Positions 13,741 to 24,800 of a DNA stretch of 64,000 nt are shown in pieces. Within the stretch, counting starts at the first letter, position 1, and every line of letters starts with the position of its first letter. The position numbers and the translations under genes were made by a program. Below the pieces are notes generated by a model. That model saw only the letters and a list, made by a program, of their open reading frames with translations. It was not told the origin of the DNA and ran no database searches. The stretch lies in NCBI GenBank assembly GCA_907165065.1, contig OU015524.1:33237295-33301294 (forward strand). Direction: 5' to 3'. The DNA comes from Caprimulgus europaeus. Taxonomy: Eukaryota; Chordata; Aves; Caprimulgiformes; Caprimulgidae.

Positions 13741-15499
13741 GCAGCTGTAGGAAGTAAGGAACAACACTCCAAACCACTGAGCAAGGCCTGTACTACTGTA
13801 TAAAGAGGCTGCTGATGCCAAGACGTGCTGGGGATGGGCTGGTGACGTGACAGATGCAAAGGGTGCCACAGGATCTGAATGTTGCTGTCAACACTTAGCT
13901 TAACTCAGTCGGGTTGTTATTCTGCCACAAATAGTTCTAATGCTTTCTGTCGTGTAAAAATATTGCCCCAAATTATTTTTCAGTTCTCTTGCTTCCTTAA
14001 AGAGCATGAAAGACTAGAGACGCTTGAAAATTAATTAAGAAAAGCTCTGCAGTCATGCCACCAAAAATAAAAAATCTACTGCACTTTGGACATGGCTTTG
14101 ACAATTTTCTTGTTTTGTTAATTCTTTCAGCAGCCACTTAATGTCCTTCAGTTCTCTTGCTGATGGAGTGCCATAGCCAAGGTTCCTAATGATTTGGAAG
14201 TTCCCAAGTAGTGAAAAAGTAGTCTCTTAAGCTGGAGCAGAATGCAAAGATTATTCTGTATCATAAATACTAAAATATCATGAATAGTTGATAGCTGGGA
14301 TAAAGGAAAAGGTTTCAAAATTGCTGAAGTGGAAATATATAAAGAACAACAGGTTTTCTTCTTGGCAGAGAGGAATATGCATGTGGGCTTCTTTGTATTA
14401 CAGATATGACAATTATGATTTATCATGAAGCTAAGTTTAAAAAAATCACAAATTTTTAAAGTGATCTTAATGTTGCCTCCTAAATGTTTATGGGCAGTTC
14501 CAGAATATCAGTTATCAAGAATGAAGCATTAAAGATCTATGACTAGTACCCAACATGTTTGATTAATCGTTTACTTAGCTGCAGCAAAGGGGAGAAAGTC
14601 TTGGTTCATAGCCTCACACCTACAAAAAGACATTTGATTTGCTTTTCTTATACATATTAAGAAAGGCATGAAGTGACTCAAAAGTCCCAGAGAAGTGTTC
14701 TTCAACCTCTCCATGCCTCCCTGCCCTCCCAAACACTGGCTGAAGATCTAAAGATTTGGCTTAGTGAACTGCCCAGGAGCACTGGAGTAGGGAACAAACT
14801 GTCCGGATGGTTTGTTAAACAACTAAACAAAACTAAGCGTCTGTTCAATGGGGCTCTTTGTTTAAAAACAGGCTGTACTGAAGACTATGAATTTGTTCAG
14901 GTATTTGTCTGCAGTGTAACACCTATTTGCAGATGATGTTACTGTTGTGCTCTTAGGCTTCAAAGGCATGAATCATGGCACTTTTAAATGTGTTTCTAAA
15001 CAATACATAGCCATACAGGTAGCCTGACACAACCATAAAATAGCTATGTGGATGCACAATAGCAAATACACACCAACACCAGTATATTTTGAATAAAATC
15101 CAACATGAATCACTGGGTGCAGCTTGCAAAGGTGGTATTAAGCTCAGGTATAACTATTAGTTTGACTAATGATACACACAGAACATAACATGTGGAATTA
15201 CCTAGCACTTCTTGGAGGATCTGTTTTCATAAACAGTAGTACAGGAGGAAGAAAAAAATCAAAATAAAATAATGTCCTGTGCAGGCTATCTTAACACATT
15301 TTGGACTGTTATTTCAAAATCAAATTTCCACAAATAAAGAGAAAAATGTCATTCAGTGTGGCACTTTTTGCAAAGTCGGAAGGTTAAAAGAAAGTTATTT
15401 CGTAACTAAGCATAAAATAGGCATTTGAAAAATGATTTAGCTGGAAAAAACACAATTTTTTCCACATTAAGATAACTTAAGAACACCCAAATTGATTTT

Positions 15500-15765
15500 T
15501 ATTAGACTTCTCGTATTCACTTCTGAGCTGACACATTCATGAGATATTCAGCCCTAAAGGTCACTTCTGAGAAAGCTATAAGTAACTGGAAACAGCACTG
15601 CAGGATGAAATGATGTCTCATCGCTAACTATTACTGCTGGAGAGTGATAAATATTTTACTCCTGAGGCTAAGAGCCGGCTCCCGTAAATAAATTTCTATT
15701 TCTCGGCTGTAACGATAGCTAAAAGATGATGTGACAGAGCTGGTTTTCCAAATTTTAATTTATTG
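15500..15765. promoter_or_regulatory. Candidate conserved element upstream of SAYSD1
   Basis: AT-rich unique sequence about 0.7-0.9 kb before the SAYSD1 start codon, with GATA cores (gtgataaatatt, cgatagctaaaagatgatg) and forkhead-like gtaaataaa. It carries no repeat signature. It could be a distal promoter or enhancer, which is an inference only. Confidence 0.2.
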
Positions 15766-16442
15766 TTTAAAGAGAGGGTGGGATGGACTGGCCTGGTTGT
15801 AGCAGACATCTGTGCCAACAGACGCCGGCAAGGCCCGTGGGCCCACGTTGGAAGGAACCCACCGCATGCTTCTCCGTGGCCAGGAGCCGGTGCTGCAGGG
15901 AGAGCTCCAGCTCCTCACACCCCACCGAGCTGCAGCCACCAGGGGCAGGCAGAGCGAGGGGGCTGCTGGCTATGCCCAGCATGGATGCTCTCCTCCTCCG
16001 TGCCACCCCTTCCCAGGCCACTCAGCGCTTTGCTAAAATGGCCACTGGAATGCCCAGCACAAATGTTGCTAGCCACCGGGGCTGCTAATGTCTCACGCAC
16101 CCTCTCCAAGCTTTGGTCACCCGCTTTTGGTGTTTCTCAGCTTTTCTCCAGAGCAACATGGCTGCCTCTGCTACTGGCTTGGAAAGTCAGAGGGTAACTG
16201 GTGGCCCGTGGCTCTCTATGGTTGGGGCTGAGCCCCTGCAAGCCCTCTCAGTTTCGGGTTTAGGCACCTCGGGAACCTCATCGCTCCGATTCCCACCCTA
16301 GCCCCGTCGCCCTCTCGGCCCACCCTGCACGGCGCCGCGTGCTGCCCGGTAACCGTTACCCCGGGGGCGGGGCGTTTCTCAGCCCCGCCCCCTCTGGCCC
16401 AGCGTGGCCCATACACCACCCTTGCGCAGCCGCAGGGCGGCC

Positions 16443-16601
16443 ATGTCGACAGCCGTGGAGCAGAGATTGGCCCAGTTCCGCGCTGCCAGAGGCAGCGCCG
16501 CCGCACTGTCGCGCCCCGCGGAGCCGCCGGGAAAGACCGCGGCTCCGGAGGCCGCCGAGGGACATCGGGCCGCCGCGGCCGGCCCGGGCAGCAGTGCTGA
16601 G
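16443..16601 (+). CDS. SAYSD1: SAYSD1 exon 1 (coding part)
   Basis: 53 whole codons from the ATG to GCTGAG, followed by a good donor GTGAGC, so the intron is phase 0. The part after residue 17 is Ala/Pro-rich and has no aromatic residue. The WLKRFLVWKP-type segment I recall from human exon 1 is absent. Confidence 0.9.
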
Positions 16602-16975
16602 GTGAGCGCTGAGGTGGGCGGGTCGGGGGCTTGCGGCGGCGGGTCAGTGCTTGACGCCACGTTTCTCTGCTGCCTCCACAGGCCCATCCCAGCGGGGCGG
16701 TGGCAGCTCCGGTGTGGGCGCGTCCGCTGCTGCTGAAGGTGCTGCTGTGGGCGGTGCTGCTGGCGCTGTTCGCCGAGCTGGAGCTGGGACTGCCCTACTT
16801 CGTCCTCTCCCTGCTCTACTGGATGTACGCCGGCACTCGCGGCCCGGCCGAGCGGCGGCGGGGAGAGCTGAGCGCCTACTCTGTCTTCAACCCCGGCTGC
16901 GCCGCCATCGCCGGGACTCTGACGGCCGAGCAGCTGGAGCGGGAGCTGCATTACCGGCCCGCCGCCTTGAGCTAG
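16443..16975 (+). CDS. SAYSD1: SAYSVFN domain-containing protein 1 (two exons, 150 aa)
   Basis: Joining 16443-16601 and 16682-16975 gives 150 residues and a TAG stop. The N-terminus holds EQRLAQFRAAR (residues 6-16), as in human SAYSD1. Then comes an Ala/Pro-rich low-complexity stretch (17-68), two close hydrophobic segments (about 69-84 and 90-103) forming a likely membrane hairpin, and the diagnostic SAYSVFNPGC (117-126) followed by GTLTAEQLERELHYRP. In mammals the protein is an ER-associated factor reported to sense UFMylated, translocon-stalled ribosomes and help clear the arrested chains. The role here is by homology. ATG at 16443 is preferred because it lies 15 nt before EQRLA and has G at -3. 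From memory human is about 183 residues, so this form is short, mostly in the middle region. It converges on GLP1R. Confidence 0.93.
16602..16681 (+). other. SAYSD1: SAYSD1 intron (80 nt)
   Basis: A very short GC-rich GT-AG intron that begins GTGAGCGCTG and ends ctgcctccacag. Reading through it in the exon 1 frame is not needed to explain any conserved residue, and splicing restores the frame exactly into the hydrophobic hairpin. The human intron is, from memory, several kilobases. Confidence 0.85.
16682..16975 (+). CDS. SAYSD1: SAYSD1 exon 2 (hairpin and SAYSVFN domain)
   Basis: 97 codons and the stop TAG. It starts GCC CAT CCC right after the acceptor ccacag and carries LLLKVLLWAVLLALFAELEL, LPYFVLSLLYWMYAGTRGP and the SAYSVFN signature. 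This exon alone would identify the family. Confidence 0.93.
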   Translation, partial: AHPSGAVAAPVWARPLLLKVLLWAVLLALFAELELGLPYFVLSLLYWMYAGTRGPAERRRGELSAYSVFNPGCAAIAGTLTAEQLERELHYRPAALS

Positions 16976-17138
16976 CGACCGGCCCGGCGGCGGGGGGGAC
17001 GCCTGGGCTGGCGGGGACAGCCTCGGGACCACGGACCCGAGGAGGGGCTGCGGAAGGAGGGAAAGGAGGTCGTTTCTATGCAAAACACCGCTGGCGCCTT
17101 ATTCCTGGCCCGGTTTCCACGGGCACGGTCCGGTCCCG

Positions 17139-17144
17139 AATAAA
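17139..17144 (+). terminator. SAYSD1: SAYSD1 polyadenylation signal AATAAA
   Basis: A canonical AATAAA lies 164 nt after the stop codon, with GT-rich sequence (gcgtgtgctctggtctcg) 15-30 nt further on as expected for a cleavage site near 17160. The 3' UTR would be only about 185 nt. Confidence 0.8.
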
Positions 17145-17164
17145 GCCGTAGCAAAGCGTGTGCT

Positions 17165-18389
17165 CTGGTCTCGTTTCCTGGTGGCCGGGCCCGGGCAGCT
17201 GCTCTGCTCTCACCGCTGTTGCAGCAGCAGGCACGGCGTGTTCACAGCTGTAGCTGGCAGCTGGTGAATTCAGCTCCCACTGACCTTTGCCGCTGGTAAG
17301 AGGAACGCTGGTGTGTGACAGCACCTTCAGCAGGAAGGCCAACTGCTTTTCTTCCCAGCACTGGCTACAGTCCTCTTTCTGACGAAAAGACACGAGGCAC
17401 TATCAGTATACCTAAAATACGCTGCTGTTTCTGTCTGCACTTGTGTTTCACTAAACAGAAACATGTGGTTTTGATGCAAGTTCCATTATCCCCTCCATAT
17501 TACAGCTTTCATCATTTGTAGATTTATTAGTACTTCTGGCAGGTAATACATGTTTTTCTTTAATCATCATTTTGGAAAAAAAAATAAATATAGGGTGAAC
17601 ACGCAGCAGCTGTAGAAATGCAATAGGCTCTCACGTGGAAGAGAATATACTGTCCTTGAATTCAGTCCTGCCACAGCACAGCTGATGATGCGTCTCACCA
17701 TCATCCCACAAACTGTCAACTGTACTTCTTGTATGATCCACTGGTATTTTTAATATATAGATCATTGCATTAAAACAAATTATTAAGTCATAGGGAAGAG
17801 CAGCTGATAGAACTTGTGCCTCTGAGAACTTATTTGAGAAGAAAAATCACCAATACTTATTTCAAGTCCTGTTCCGTTATGCCTTTTCTAATTTAACAGT
17901 TACACAGAGCGTTCACACTTGACTTACCACAAATTTTGTCACTGGCTGGGGAAACAAAGGGAAGTGTTGTTTTTAATGTAATTGGACTGGAAAGAGAATG
18001 ACAGATGAAAGCACAAGTAATATGTTTAACACTGCTAAGCATCTCCCAGTAGCTCTCCACACTGTCAACTTCTACTTTGATCTGTTGTATAAATACCAAA
18101 TACTATTTAAAACCAAGCACACAATATCTGGATTTGCACATATTTCACCATCCTCTGGTAAAAAACCCTCAGAGTTCTCACTATTCTTACTGATTCCTTC
18201 CAACTCAATGCACATAACATGCTGTATTTCGGTTTTGATTAACATGGCATCTGCAGGTTCAAAGGCCTTTTAGCAAATACAAAGCTTCATTTCCTTGGAA
18301 GAACCATGAACTGAGTTTTTCCAGCCTTAAAAAGTATTCTCATTACAGAGTAAGAAGTGATCAGGTGATACTTAAAGACGCCACTAAGT
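17165..18389. other. Convergent intergenic gap between SAYSD1 and GLP1R
   Basis: No exon or recognised repeat. It separates the SAYSD1 cleavage site from the proposed end of the GLP1R transcript. If the GLP1R polyadenylation site is elsewhere the gap would be longer or shorter. Confidence 0.45.
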
Positions 18390-18405
18390 GACAGAAATTT
18401 GAAAC

Positions 18406-18411
18406 TTTATT
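18406..18411 (-). terminator. GLP1R: Possible GLP1R polyadenylation signal
   Basis: On the minus strand CTTGTGAATAAAGTTTCAAA is followed by T/G-rich sequence, a convincing polyadenylation context 3.27 kb past the GLP1R stop codon. Other tttatt matches on the plus strand lie closer to the stop (for example near 19279), so this is only the best-looking candidate. Confidence 0.35.
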
Positions 18412-20559
18412 CACAAGGGTAAAAATAAACATCAGCATAGTGTTTACGGGGAATTGATAATCTGACATCTTGTACAGTTTGATTCTGTGAGTGTTTTTAA
18501 AACAAGGAAATACATGCAAATAAATATTAAATACAAGGTAACATCCATGAAATTGTAAAACTTTATAGCAGCAATGCTGGAAATAAATTTTTCATTTGCT
18601 ATAAACTCTGGTTACATTATGTCCAGGTGAATTTATAGACTCTTCTATTTAATGCTTCATGAAACAAGTTACCACAATAAGTGAGTATGAAGCTGAAAGG
18701 CACGAAAAATAAAAATTCAGACAGTTCATCTGTTCCAGTGCTTTGTGTTGGCTTGATTATTTCATGCTACTCCAATAAATTCTGAAATAGAGATTGCACG
18801 AATAACAGCAAAGGCTTGTAAAAGGTTTCACTGAAGTAGATAAAGTGTGATGGAGAAATTTGGTGTTTAGGCTTTGCTAAAATTTTTTCTCAAAATACAC
18901 AATTACTGTAATTCTGCTTTGGTGGCAGTTGCTTCCACTGAGCTATTCCCTCAGTACTTAGAGGGGATTTAAAAAGGTTGAAGAAGTGAGACCTTAATCA
19001 GAGAGGAAAAAAAAATCCACCACAATCCTCTGCTTGGCTAAGATCTCACTTTGTCAGATTGTTTTTCTCTTGTACTCTAACAAGGCAGAAGTTACCTTGG
19101 TAAGTTTGACACCTGGTGCTGGAGCTATTCCTGTGGGCCCAAAGCCTCAGTTCTTGAGTGACTAGGAGGGACAAGAGCCTAGTAACTCGAAAAGTATGTC
19201 AGACTGTTGAAAGAATCTTGTGACAGCAACTAAGCACGGGTTTGTTACCACACATGGATATACTATGTCTGTCTTCTTTTATTTGTTACGTATACTTTTC
19301 CCAGCATAATGCTGAGTTAAAACACTTCCTATTTCCACAGCAAAACTCTCGTCTTGCTAACAGCCATGCAAGTAGTAGAAACCTTTTTTTTTTTCCCAGG
19401 TTTGCACACAACTAAGCAGGGCCCTGGAAAACTACCACCCACTCCTGAGTATTCATGAGTGAAATTATTCCCTCTAGTGTACATCATCATACAGCTGCAA
19501 ATTTCTTCTGTCATTGTGCTGCCTTTTCACCTACCAGTGACTAACTTTATCAGTCTTTTCCTATTCAAAGCACTTAGGAGTAGATGTTAAATAGAAACAT
19601 CAAGCATACTCTCTACGTACAGGAAGCTAATTAGTTAAATTGCAGGACAGTAGGTAACATACATATGTAGTAGTCAGGTATTGTACTGACGGTCACACAA
19701 CATAGAAGCTAGTTATTAAATTTACAGATGAACCTGAGGTGCTTCATTCCAAGGTCAGCTCTGCAACCGATGTTAAGAAAGGAAGGGCTGGAATTGGCCT
19801 GTAGAAGCCAGCACACCAAATGTACAAAAGCCAGCCTGAGAACTGTGGTGGATTTCTACAAATATGTCTGACTTCCCCACCCCCAGAGCTCAATTATAAG
19901 CATTATAGCAGACAAAGGTAACCCATCCTCTCTAATTCAATTCTAACCTGATTGCAAAACTAATTTGCCCCGTTGGCAATTTGGATTCTAATAGAATGAT
20001 TAAATAATCTCATGCAAAGCAATCTAGCTTCAGGCAGGAAAGATGTTGAATTACATCCCAGAATATCCAGTCCCCTTTCTTGGCAATGGGGGCTGTGAAC
20101 ACAAGTGCAAAGAGAGACTTGAGAATTGGGGTTTTTTTCCTCCCTACTGAGTAGTTTAACTGCTGCACCATAAAAGTTACTTACTACAAGGAGTCTGTGG
20201 ACAGGGATATTCTCAGAACCAGTCTTTGGCACCTTACCGCTGTTGTAAAGGGAGCCCGAATAACAGCTGAGTAAAGATACATAAAGCCTGTTATTAAGTG
20301 ACGTAATGGATCAAGTGCTGCTGGTACAGGTACCTCTGTTTTTTCCCCAGCAACTCTTGTAAACATCAGGGAGAGGAATGTAATGAGCAGTGTAAATGCA
20401 TTCACTGCAAGAGCCCTTGCAGTTTTAAACAGACAAAAGGCCCGTTGAATTTAGGACAGTGGGTTTGGGGGGGATTTGTTGAATCCTGCTGATGGCAGGC
20501 AGGCTGTGGAGGAGGAGTCAGCTGGGAGCTGTCCTGTGTGCTGCACCATGTGAGTGCGG

Positions 20560-20612
20560 CACCTTGCTACAAAAAAGAAACCTCGCTCTGTCCCAGCTAG
20601 AAACCAGGACAG
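20560..20612 (-). mobile_element. Possible fragment of an ERVL-type LTR (left end)
   Basis: The reverse strand reads tgtcctggtttctagctggg followed by a block like the next landmark of the same LTR family as 9213-9857. Only this end is recognisable, so it is a short, old fossil fragment. Confidence 0.35.
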
Positions 20613-20954
20613 TTGTGTCTGGAAAACATGAACAAGGCTGAAGGAGAAACAAAAGCAAGCCCACACTGTGAAATACTGAATCTTTTCCAAGTAGGTGAGG
20701 TCTGCTAAGACCAGCTGCAGCCACAAGCTAACTTTTGTGTGTTTGCCCCCACAAGAAGCACAGTATAGCTTAGAAAGAAAATGTCCTCTTGAAGCACAAG
20801 TCATTGTTCTTTCCATGTTAACACCTGTATGCCAACTGGAGAGGCAGGGTACTATATAAAGAAGGAAGGACTGTGCATTCAGGGGATATTTCCATCCATG
20901 TCAATAGAGATAACACGCACCTATTAATAGCAGAAAAGGCCCCTACCACATACT

Positions 20955-21044
20955 GGTTTTTGTTTGTTTGTTTGGGGGTTCTTTGTGGGGTTTTTTGTTT
21001 GGTTTAGTTTTTGTTGGGTTTTGTTTGTTTTTGTTTTTTTTTTC
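20955..21044. repeat. T/G-rich low-complexity tract
   Basis: Repeated GTTT, GGGTTT and TTTTG units over about 90 bp, of the simple-repeat kind common in bird introns and UTRs. Confidence 0.8.
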
Positions 21045-21679
21045 AAGTGAAGCTTAAAAAGAGCATTCAGAAGTGTACACCATGCTACCTGCTGTATTGG
21101 TAGATCTTCAGGATGCTGTTCTTCACCTACCTGGAAAACAGGTAAGCAAGCATATTTTCAACTTTAGCTTTGGGAAAACTCTTACTACAAAACTGATTCT
21201 TCCCTAAAACACAAGTTATGTCCCACTAAGTCCTTTTTTAATAAAACTGGCAATAACACCTTACCCTATCCCTATAAAAGTTCAAATGTATTTTTTTGGC
21301 AATAATCATATTCTGTATCCTTGTAATTTAATCAGCCGATCACTCAGCTTGCCCACTCAACAGTAATAGGCCATTGACCCTGTGGTTTCAGACTGGATCA
21401 ATGCTATGCTTAAGTTTTGGACACCTGGAGGCCTTGTGTGCAAATAGGAAGAAACTCTTTTAACTTACTTTAGATGTGATCAATTTTTTCTCTGATGTGT
21501 TGATTACATTAGGAGATTGCTTTCCCTAGAAACCTTTGTCCAACAGCCTGCAGGCAATGAGTATCATATGCTTGTTTCTTGCTGGAGATGGCATACTTAA
21601 GCCTCTTGCTTGGGTATTTAAGGGTTTTCAGGTATATTATACAGTTCATTGTTCTCAGTCTGATTCACCTGCAGAAATC

Positions 21680-21847
21680 TTAGCTGAATGTGGCCTGACA
21701 TGTGGCAGCATAGACGCTACTGCCCACCGTGCCTCCGCTACTGATGCTGTTGGCCGGACACTTCAGAGGTTTCATACTGCTGTCTCTCTGGACATACAAA
21801 TGTCCCAATCTCCAGCGCTCCCAGCTTTTCCGAAACTCCATCTGAAC
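21680..21847 (-). CDS. GLP1R: GLP1R exon 13 (C-terminal tail, stop codon)
   Basis: After the acceptor CTGTTAG the exon reads [31 protein letters not shown] and a Ser/Gly-rich end, [13 protein letters not shown], then TAA. That is 55 codons plus stop, phase 0. It forms helix 8 and the phosphorylated tail. The tail cysteine of MKPLKC (palmitoylated in mammals) is kept. The very end is ATFS where human has ASCS. Confidence 0.95.
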   Translation of the reverse strand, partial: VQMEFRKSWERWRLGHLYVQRDSSMKPLKCPANSISSGGTVGSSVYAATCQATFS

Positions 21848-24800
21848 CTAACAGAAGAAAAGAAGGAAACAAAAGGAATGAATGTAGAACTAACTAGATC
21901 TTTAAATTACTCTATTAGAAAAGAGCAAAGAGAAAAAATAAAGATACACTACTGAGAAAAGCTGGCAATGCTTTAAACTTGAAATATTATTGCTTCAAAT
22001 TATCCAATTATCTCATTAGTCCATTGTAGGGTATTCCATATTTAAAATAATGTCAGCATTGACTTTTACTTGTAGAAATAAAACTCTTTTATGCACCAGG
22101 AAATCTTATCTTCATTATTTTATTCTAAATTGTATTCAGCTGCAATATTGAATGTACTCTATGCCCTACCAGTGCTAACAATTAAGTTGATTTTGCTTAT
22201 CAGCCATGAAATGACTGAAAAGACTGTCTTTCTGCTCAATACTGTCACCACAGGTGTTCTTAGGCATTCTGTCTTAACTTTTGGTTTGATTTAAACAGTA
22301 TTTTGTCTTGGCTTATTTTTGTCCTTTGAATATTTACAGGTTTTTTATTCCATACAAAAAATGATGATTTATTCAGAATTTAAAAAACAACAATTAAGCA
22401 CATTAAAGACTGCACTTTTTCTGCCCTTTTTAAATAGCAATTACAATATCTCATTCCAGATACTAGGTTTTTTTAAAGCTACAAAATACTCTCATCCAGT
22501 CACGGGTTCTGCGATAAACTGTGTAACCTCTGCACTCATTTGGAAGTTTATCCAGGGTCTTGTAATTGCTAAACAAGAACAGAATTTAGATCTTCCTGTT
22601 CCATGGCCAAAGTTGTTGCCATATGACTTAAGTAAGAACCTCCATTAGCTTTTAATGCATGAGGGAGAGGACGTAAAATTGAACCTTTTTTACTCTAGAA
22701 AAGGCAGGAGTGCAACTAGAGTAATCAATTCATTATGGTGTGCACTTCAGCCTGGAATAGGTTCACTATCTCTGGAGAGTTCCTTTTTGTTTCCTTTTAG
22801 GGGGCACTGACCACCAAAAGAGTAAATAGGTTGATGGCAGTTCCAGCGTAGGCTTATCATCATACCCAGGCTTCTGAAACCGTCAGACTCTGAGGGAAAC
22901 TTCCTGGGCAACCTGTATATCTGTCTTCTCTGCTTGTTCATCATGAAATACTGAATCTGGGAGGCAGCCCCAAAAAAGGAGCAAAACCTTACGTGACTAC
23001 TTGCCTTTCCTTGGTGGTTACCTCTAGCAGTGTTTGTCAGCTCTGGGTTACAGCCCTATACAGAGTACTGTCCTGATGGGAACCAGCTGCATCTCTGCAT
23101 TTCTGACAATGGAATCTGCCCCTCCAGTATCACAACCAAATGGGACAGAAGGAAATATGCTGAGATAGAAGCTTCTATTTTACTGTGGTAACTGGGGGTC
23201 ATTGCGTCAAAAGCTGCGCAAAGACACCAGAAAAAAGACAGTGTGGCTGGGATAGGTTGGCATAGAAGAATACAGAAGAATAGCCTGATAAAAAAAGACA
23301 GAAAAGGAAGCAGTGAAATGCAGGGACCACGCTGTCTGCAAAAGACATATTACTACCCCAGTACTTGGTACCTTTTGTGGGCATGGAAAACAACTGGTAG
23401 GCAACACTGGGAAAAAGCAGATGTAGACATTTACAGGCACATCTTGAAAGCAAGCGTGAATGTACTTAACTGACAGAATAAGTCAGTGAGCAATAGAAAT
23501 GGGTATCTTAAAATCAGTCAAAGGGAGAAAATGAGTTTTCAATCTGTCTGGACATGACAGGCTGTATCCTAGAGCTATGATACAAATAACCTGCAAGACT
23601 GAGATGAAGTGAATGGGAAGACCTGAACAAAAGACTGTATCAGAGATTATGTCTTAGGAATGGATCCGAATGACAGAATATTAGTTTTCTCTCCAGAGGT
23701 TAGGAAAAGGGTAAAGAGCAGCTCTGCTGTCCATGTTGAATTGCATTTTTGCCTAGACAGATGTGAATGTATGACCAAGGAAATAGGTTAAGATTTATTT
23801 TGTAGAGAGGCAGTTCTTGAGCACAGAATTAGATCTACAGATCTTTCAGCAAAATAATTAGCCTACCAACTCACATGTGTGGATAAGATTCCCCAGAAAT
23901 AAGCTAAACAGGAAAAAGGGAACGAAGAACAAAACTCCTATGAGAAAGGAGAAGGAGGAAAATTTTCATGTAGAGTACTTTGAAAGAGAAAGGGAAGAGG
24001 TATGAGAACTTAGAAAAGATGGTTGTGGAGGTTCACGATGAAGACTTCTCACAGAGAGCAGCTGATGGGCAAGAATGTTGAGAGGGTGGAAAAGAATCAA
24101 ATCTGATTACAAAAAAGTTAAACTTTCGCAAAAACATCTCAAAGCATAGTGAAAGTGAAGTAGGTCCGAAATGGGATGGAATGGAGCTGACAGAGTTCAA
24201 TAGAAAGTCTCTATAGGGAATGAAAAGAAATGAGAAGGAAAAGGGAAGATTGCACAGTAATTAAAAAAAAATCAGGAGTCCTGGAGTCAGGATAGATTCT
24301 TTAAGGTAGAAGAGAGTGAAATGTACTGCCACTGTGACAGGAAGGAGGCAAAAAGGAGAAGCAAGACTACAGAGAATTAAACTTGAACCACCTTAAACTA
24401 TTTCTGGTGGAAAGAAGCAGCATCTCTGCAGCTTAGAATATTTCTTATAGAAAGCAACCCTAACTGAGAAAAAATGGTCATATTAAGCCCAGCTCATTTT
24501 GCAAAGAGCATTGGTGATAACAGGCAGTCTGATGAGACCCTGCTGTTGGCTTCAAATATCAGAAAAAATCCAGACTCTTTCAGGTGAAATATGACTGAAA
24601 TATGAACATATTTAATGTTTTTCCATAAGTAGATCCTAAAAAAGGACATGAATATCACTTTTAGCTTCATTTCTACTCTTGATCTGACACCAGGACTTGC
24701 AAAAAACTTCCATTCTGTATGGCTAAGGAAAAAGAAAAGGAGTCAATGAGTGACAGACAAAAATAAAAATACACACCATACTGCAAATTAGGATAGCCTT

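Larger units (their letters stand above)
11146..16299. other. Intergenic DNA upstream of SAYSD1
   Basis: No exon supported. The stretch is AT-rich up to about 15.75 kb and GC-rich afterwards. Two parts (13490-13740 and 15500-15765) look like possible conserved non-coding elements and are listed separately. The open frames at 15763-16197 appear only because the local GC content is high. Confidence 0.55.
16300..17060 (+). promoter_or_regulatory. CpG island and TATA-less promoter of SAYSD1
   Basis: This is the only strongly GC- and CpG-rich stretch of the window. It spans the region just before the start codon, both coding exons and the 80-nt intron. Upstream of the start are two GC boxes in opposite orientation (gggggcggggcg at 16363-16374 and ccccgcccc at 16383-16391) and a 13-bp inverted repeat GGTAACCGTTACC at 16348-16360. 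No TATA box is seen. This fits a housekeeping CpG-island promoter, and the exact start site is unknown. Confidence 0.75.
18390..21679 (-). other. GLP1R: Probable GLP1R 3' UTR and flank
   Basis: Sequence directly after the GLP1R stop codon on the minus strand. It contains no other exon. It has one LTR-like fragment (about 20560-20612) and a T/G-rich low-complexity tract (20955-21044). How much of it is transcribed cannot be read from the sequence. Confidence 0.35.

Noticed and set aside
15763-16197. 144-codon plus-strand frame before SAYSD1
   Set aside because: Several overlapping frames are open here on both strands because of GC content. There is no conserved domain and no splice link to SAYSD1.
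1-16300. KCNK5 exons upstream of SAYSD1
   Set aside because: The long terminal coding exon expected on the plus strand is absent, and no two-pore channel motif (TxGYGD-like) was found in any frame.
16404-16442. In-frame upstream GTG start for SAYSD1
   Set aside because: GTG is not a normal nuclear start, and the ATG at 16443 has better context and lies close to the conserved EQRLA start.
16379-17083. 234-codon minus-strand frame over SAYSD1
   Set aside because: Antisense shadow of the CpG-rich SAYSD1 exons. Stop codons are rare in GC-rich DNA, and the protein is low-complexity Pro/Gln/Arg with no family.
16651-17151. 166-codon plus-strand frame over SAYSD1 exon 2
   Set aside because: Wrong frame of the real exon, Gly/Ala/Arg-rich and without recognisable domains.
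21536-21955. 139-codon plus-strand frame
   Set aside because: Antisense to GLP1R exon 13, which has full support from family alignment and phase.
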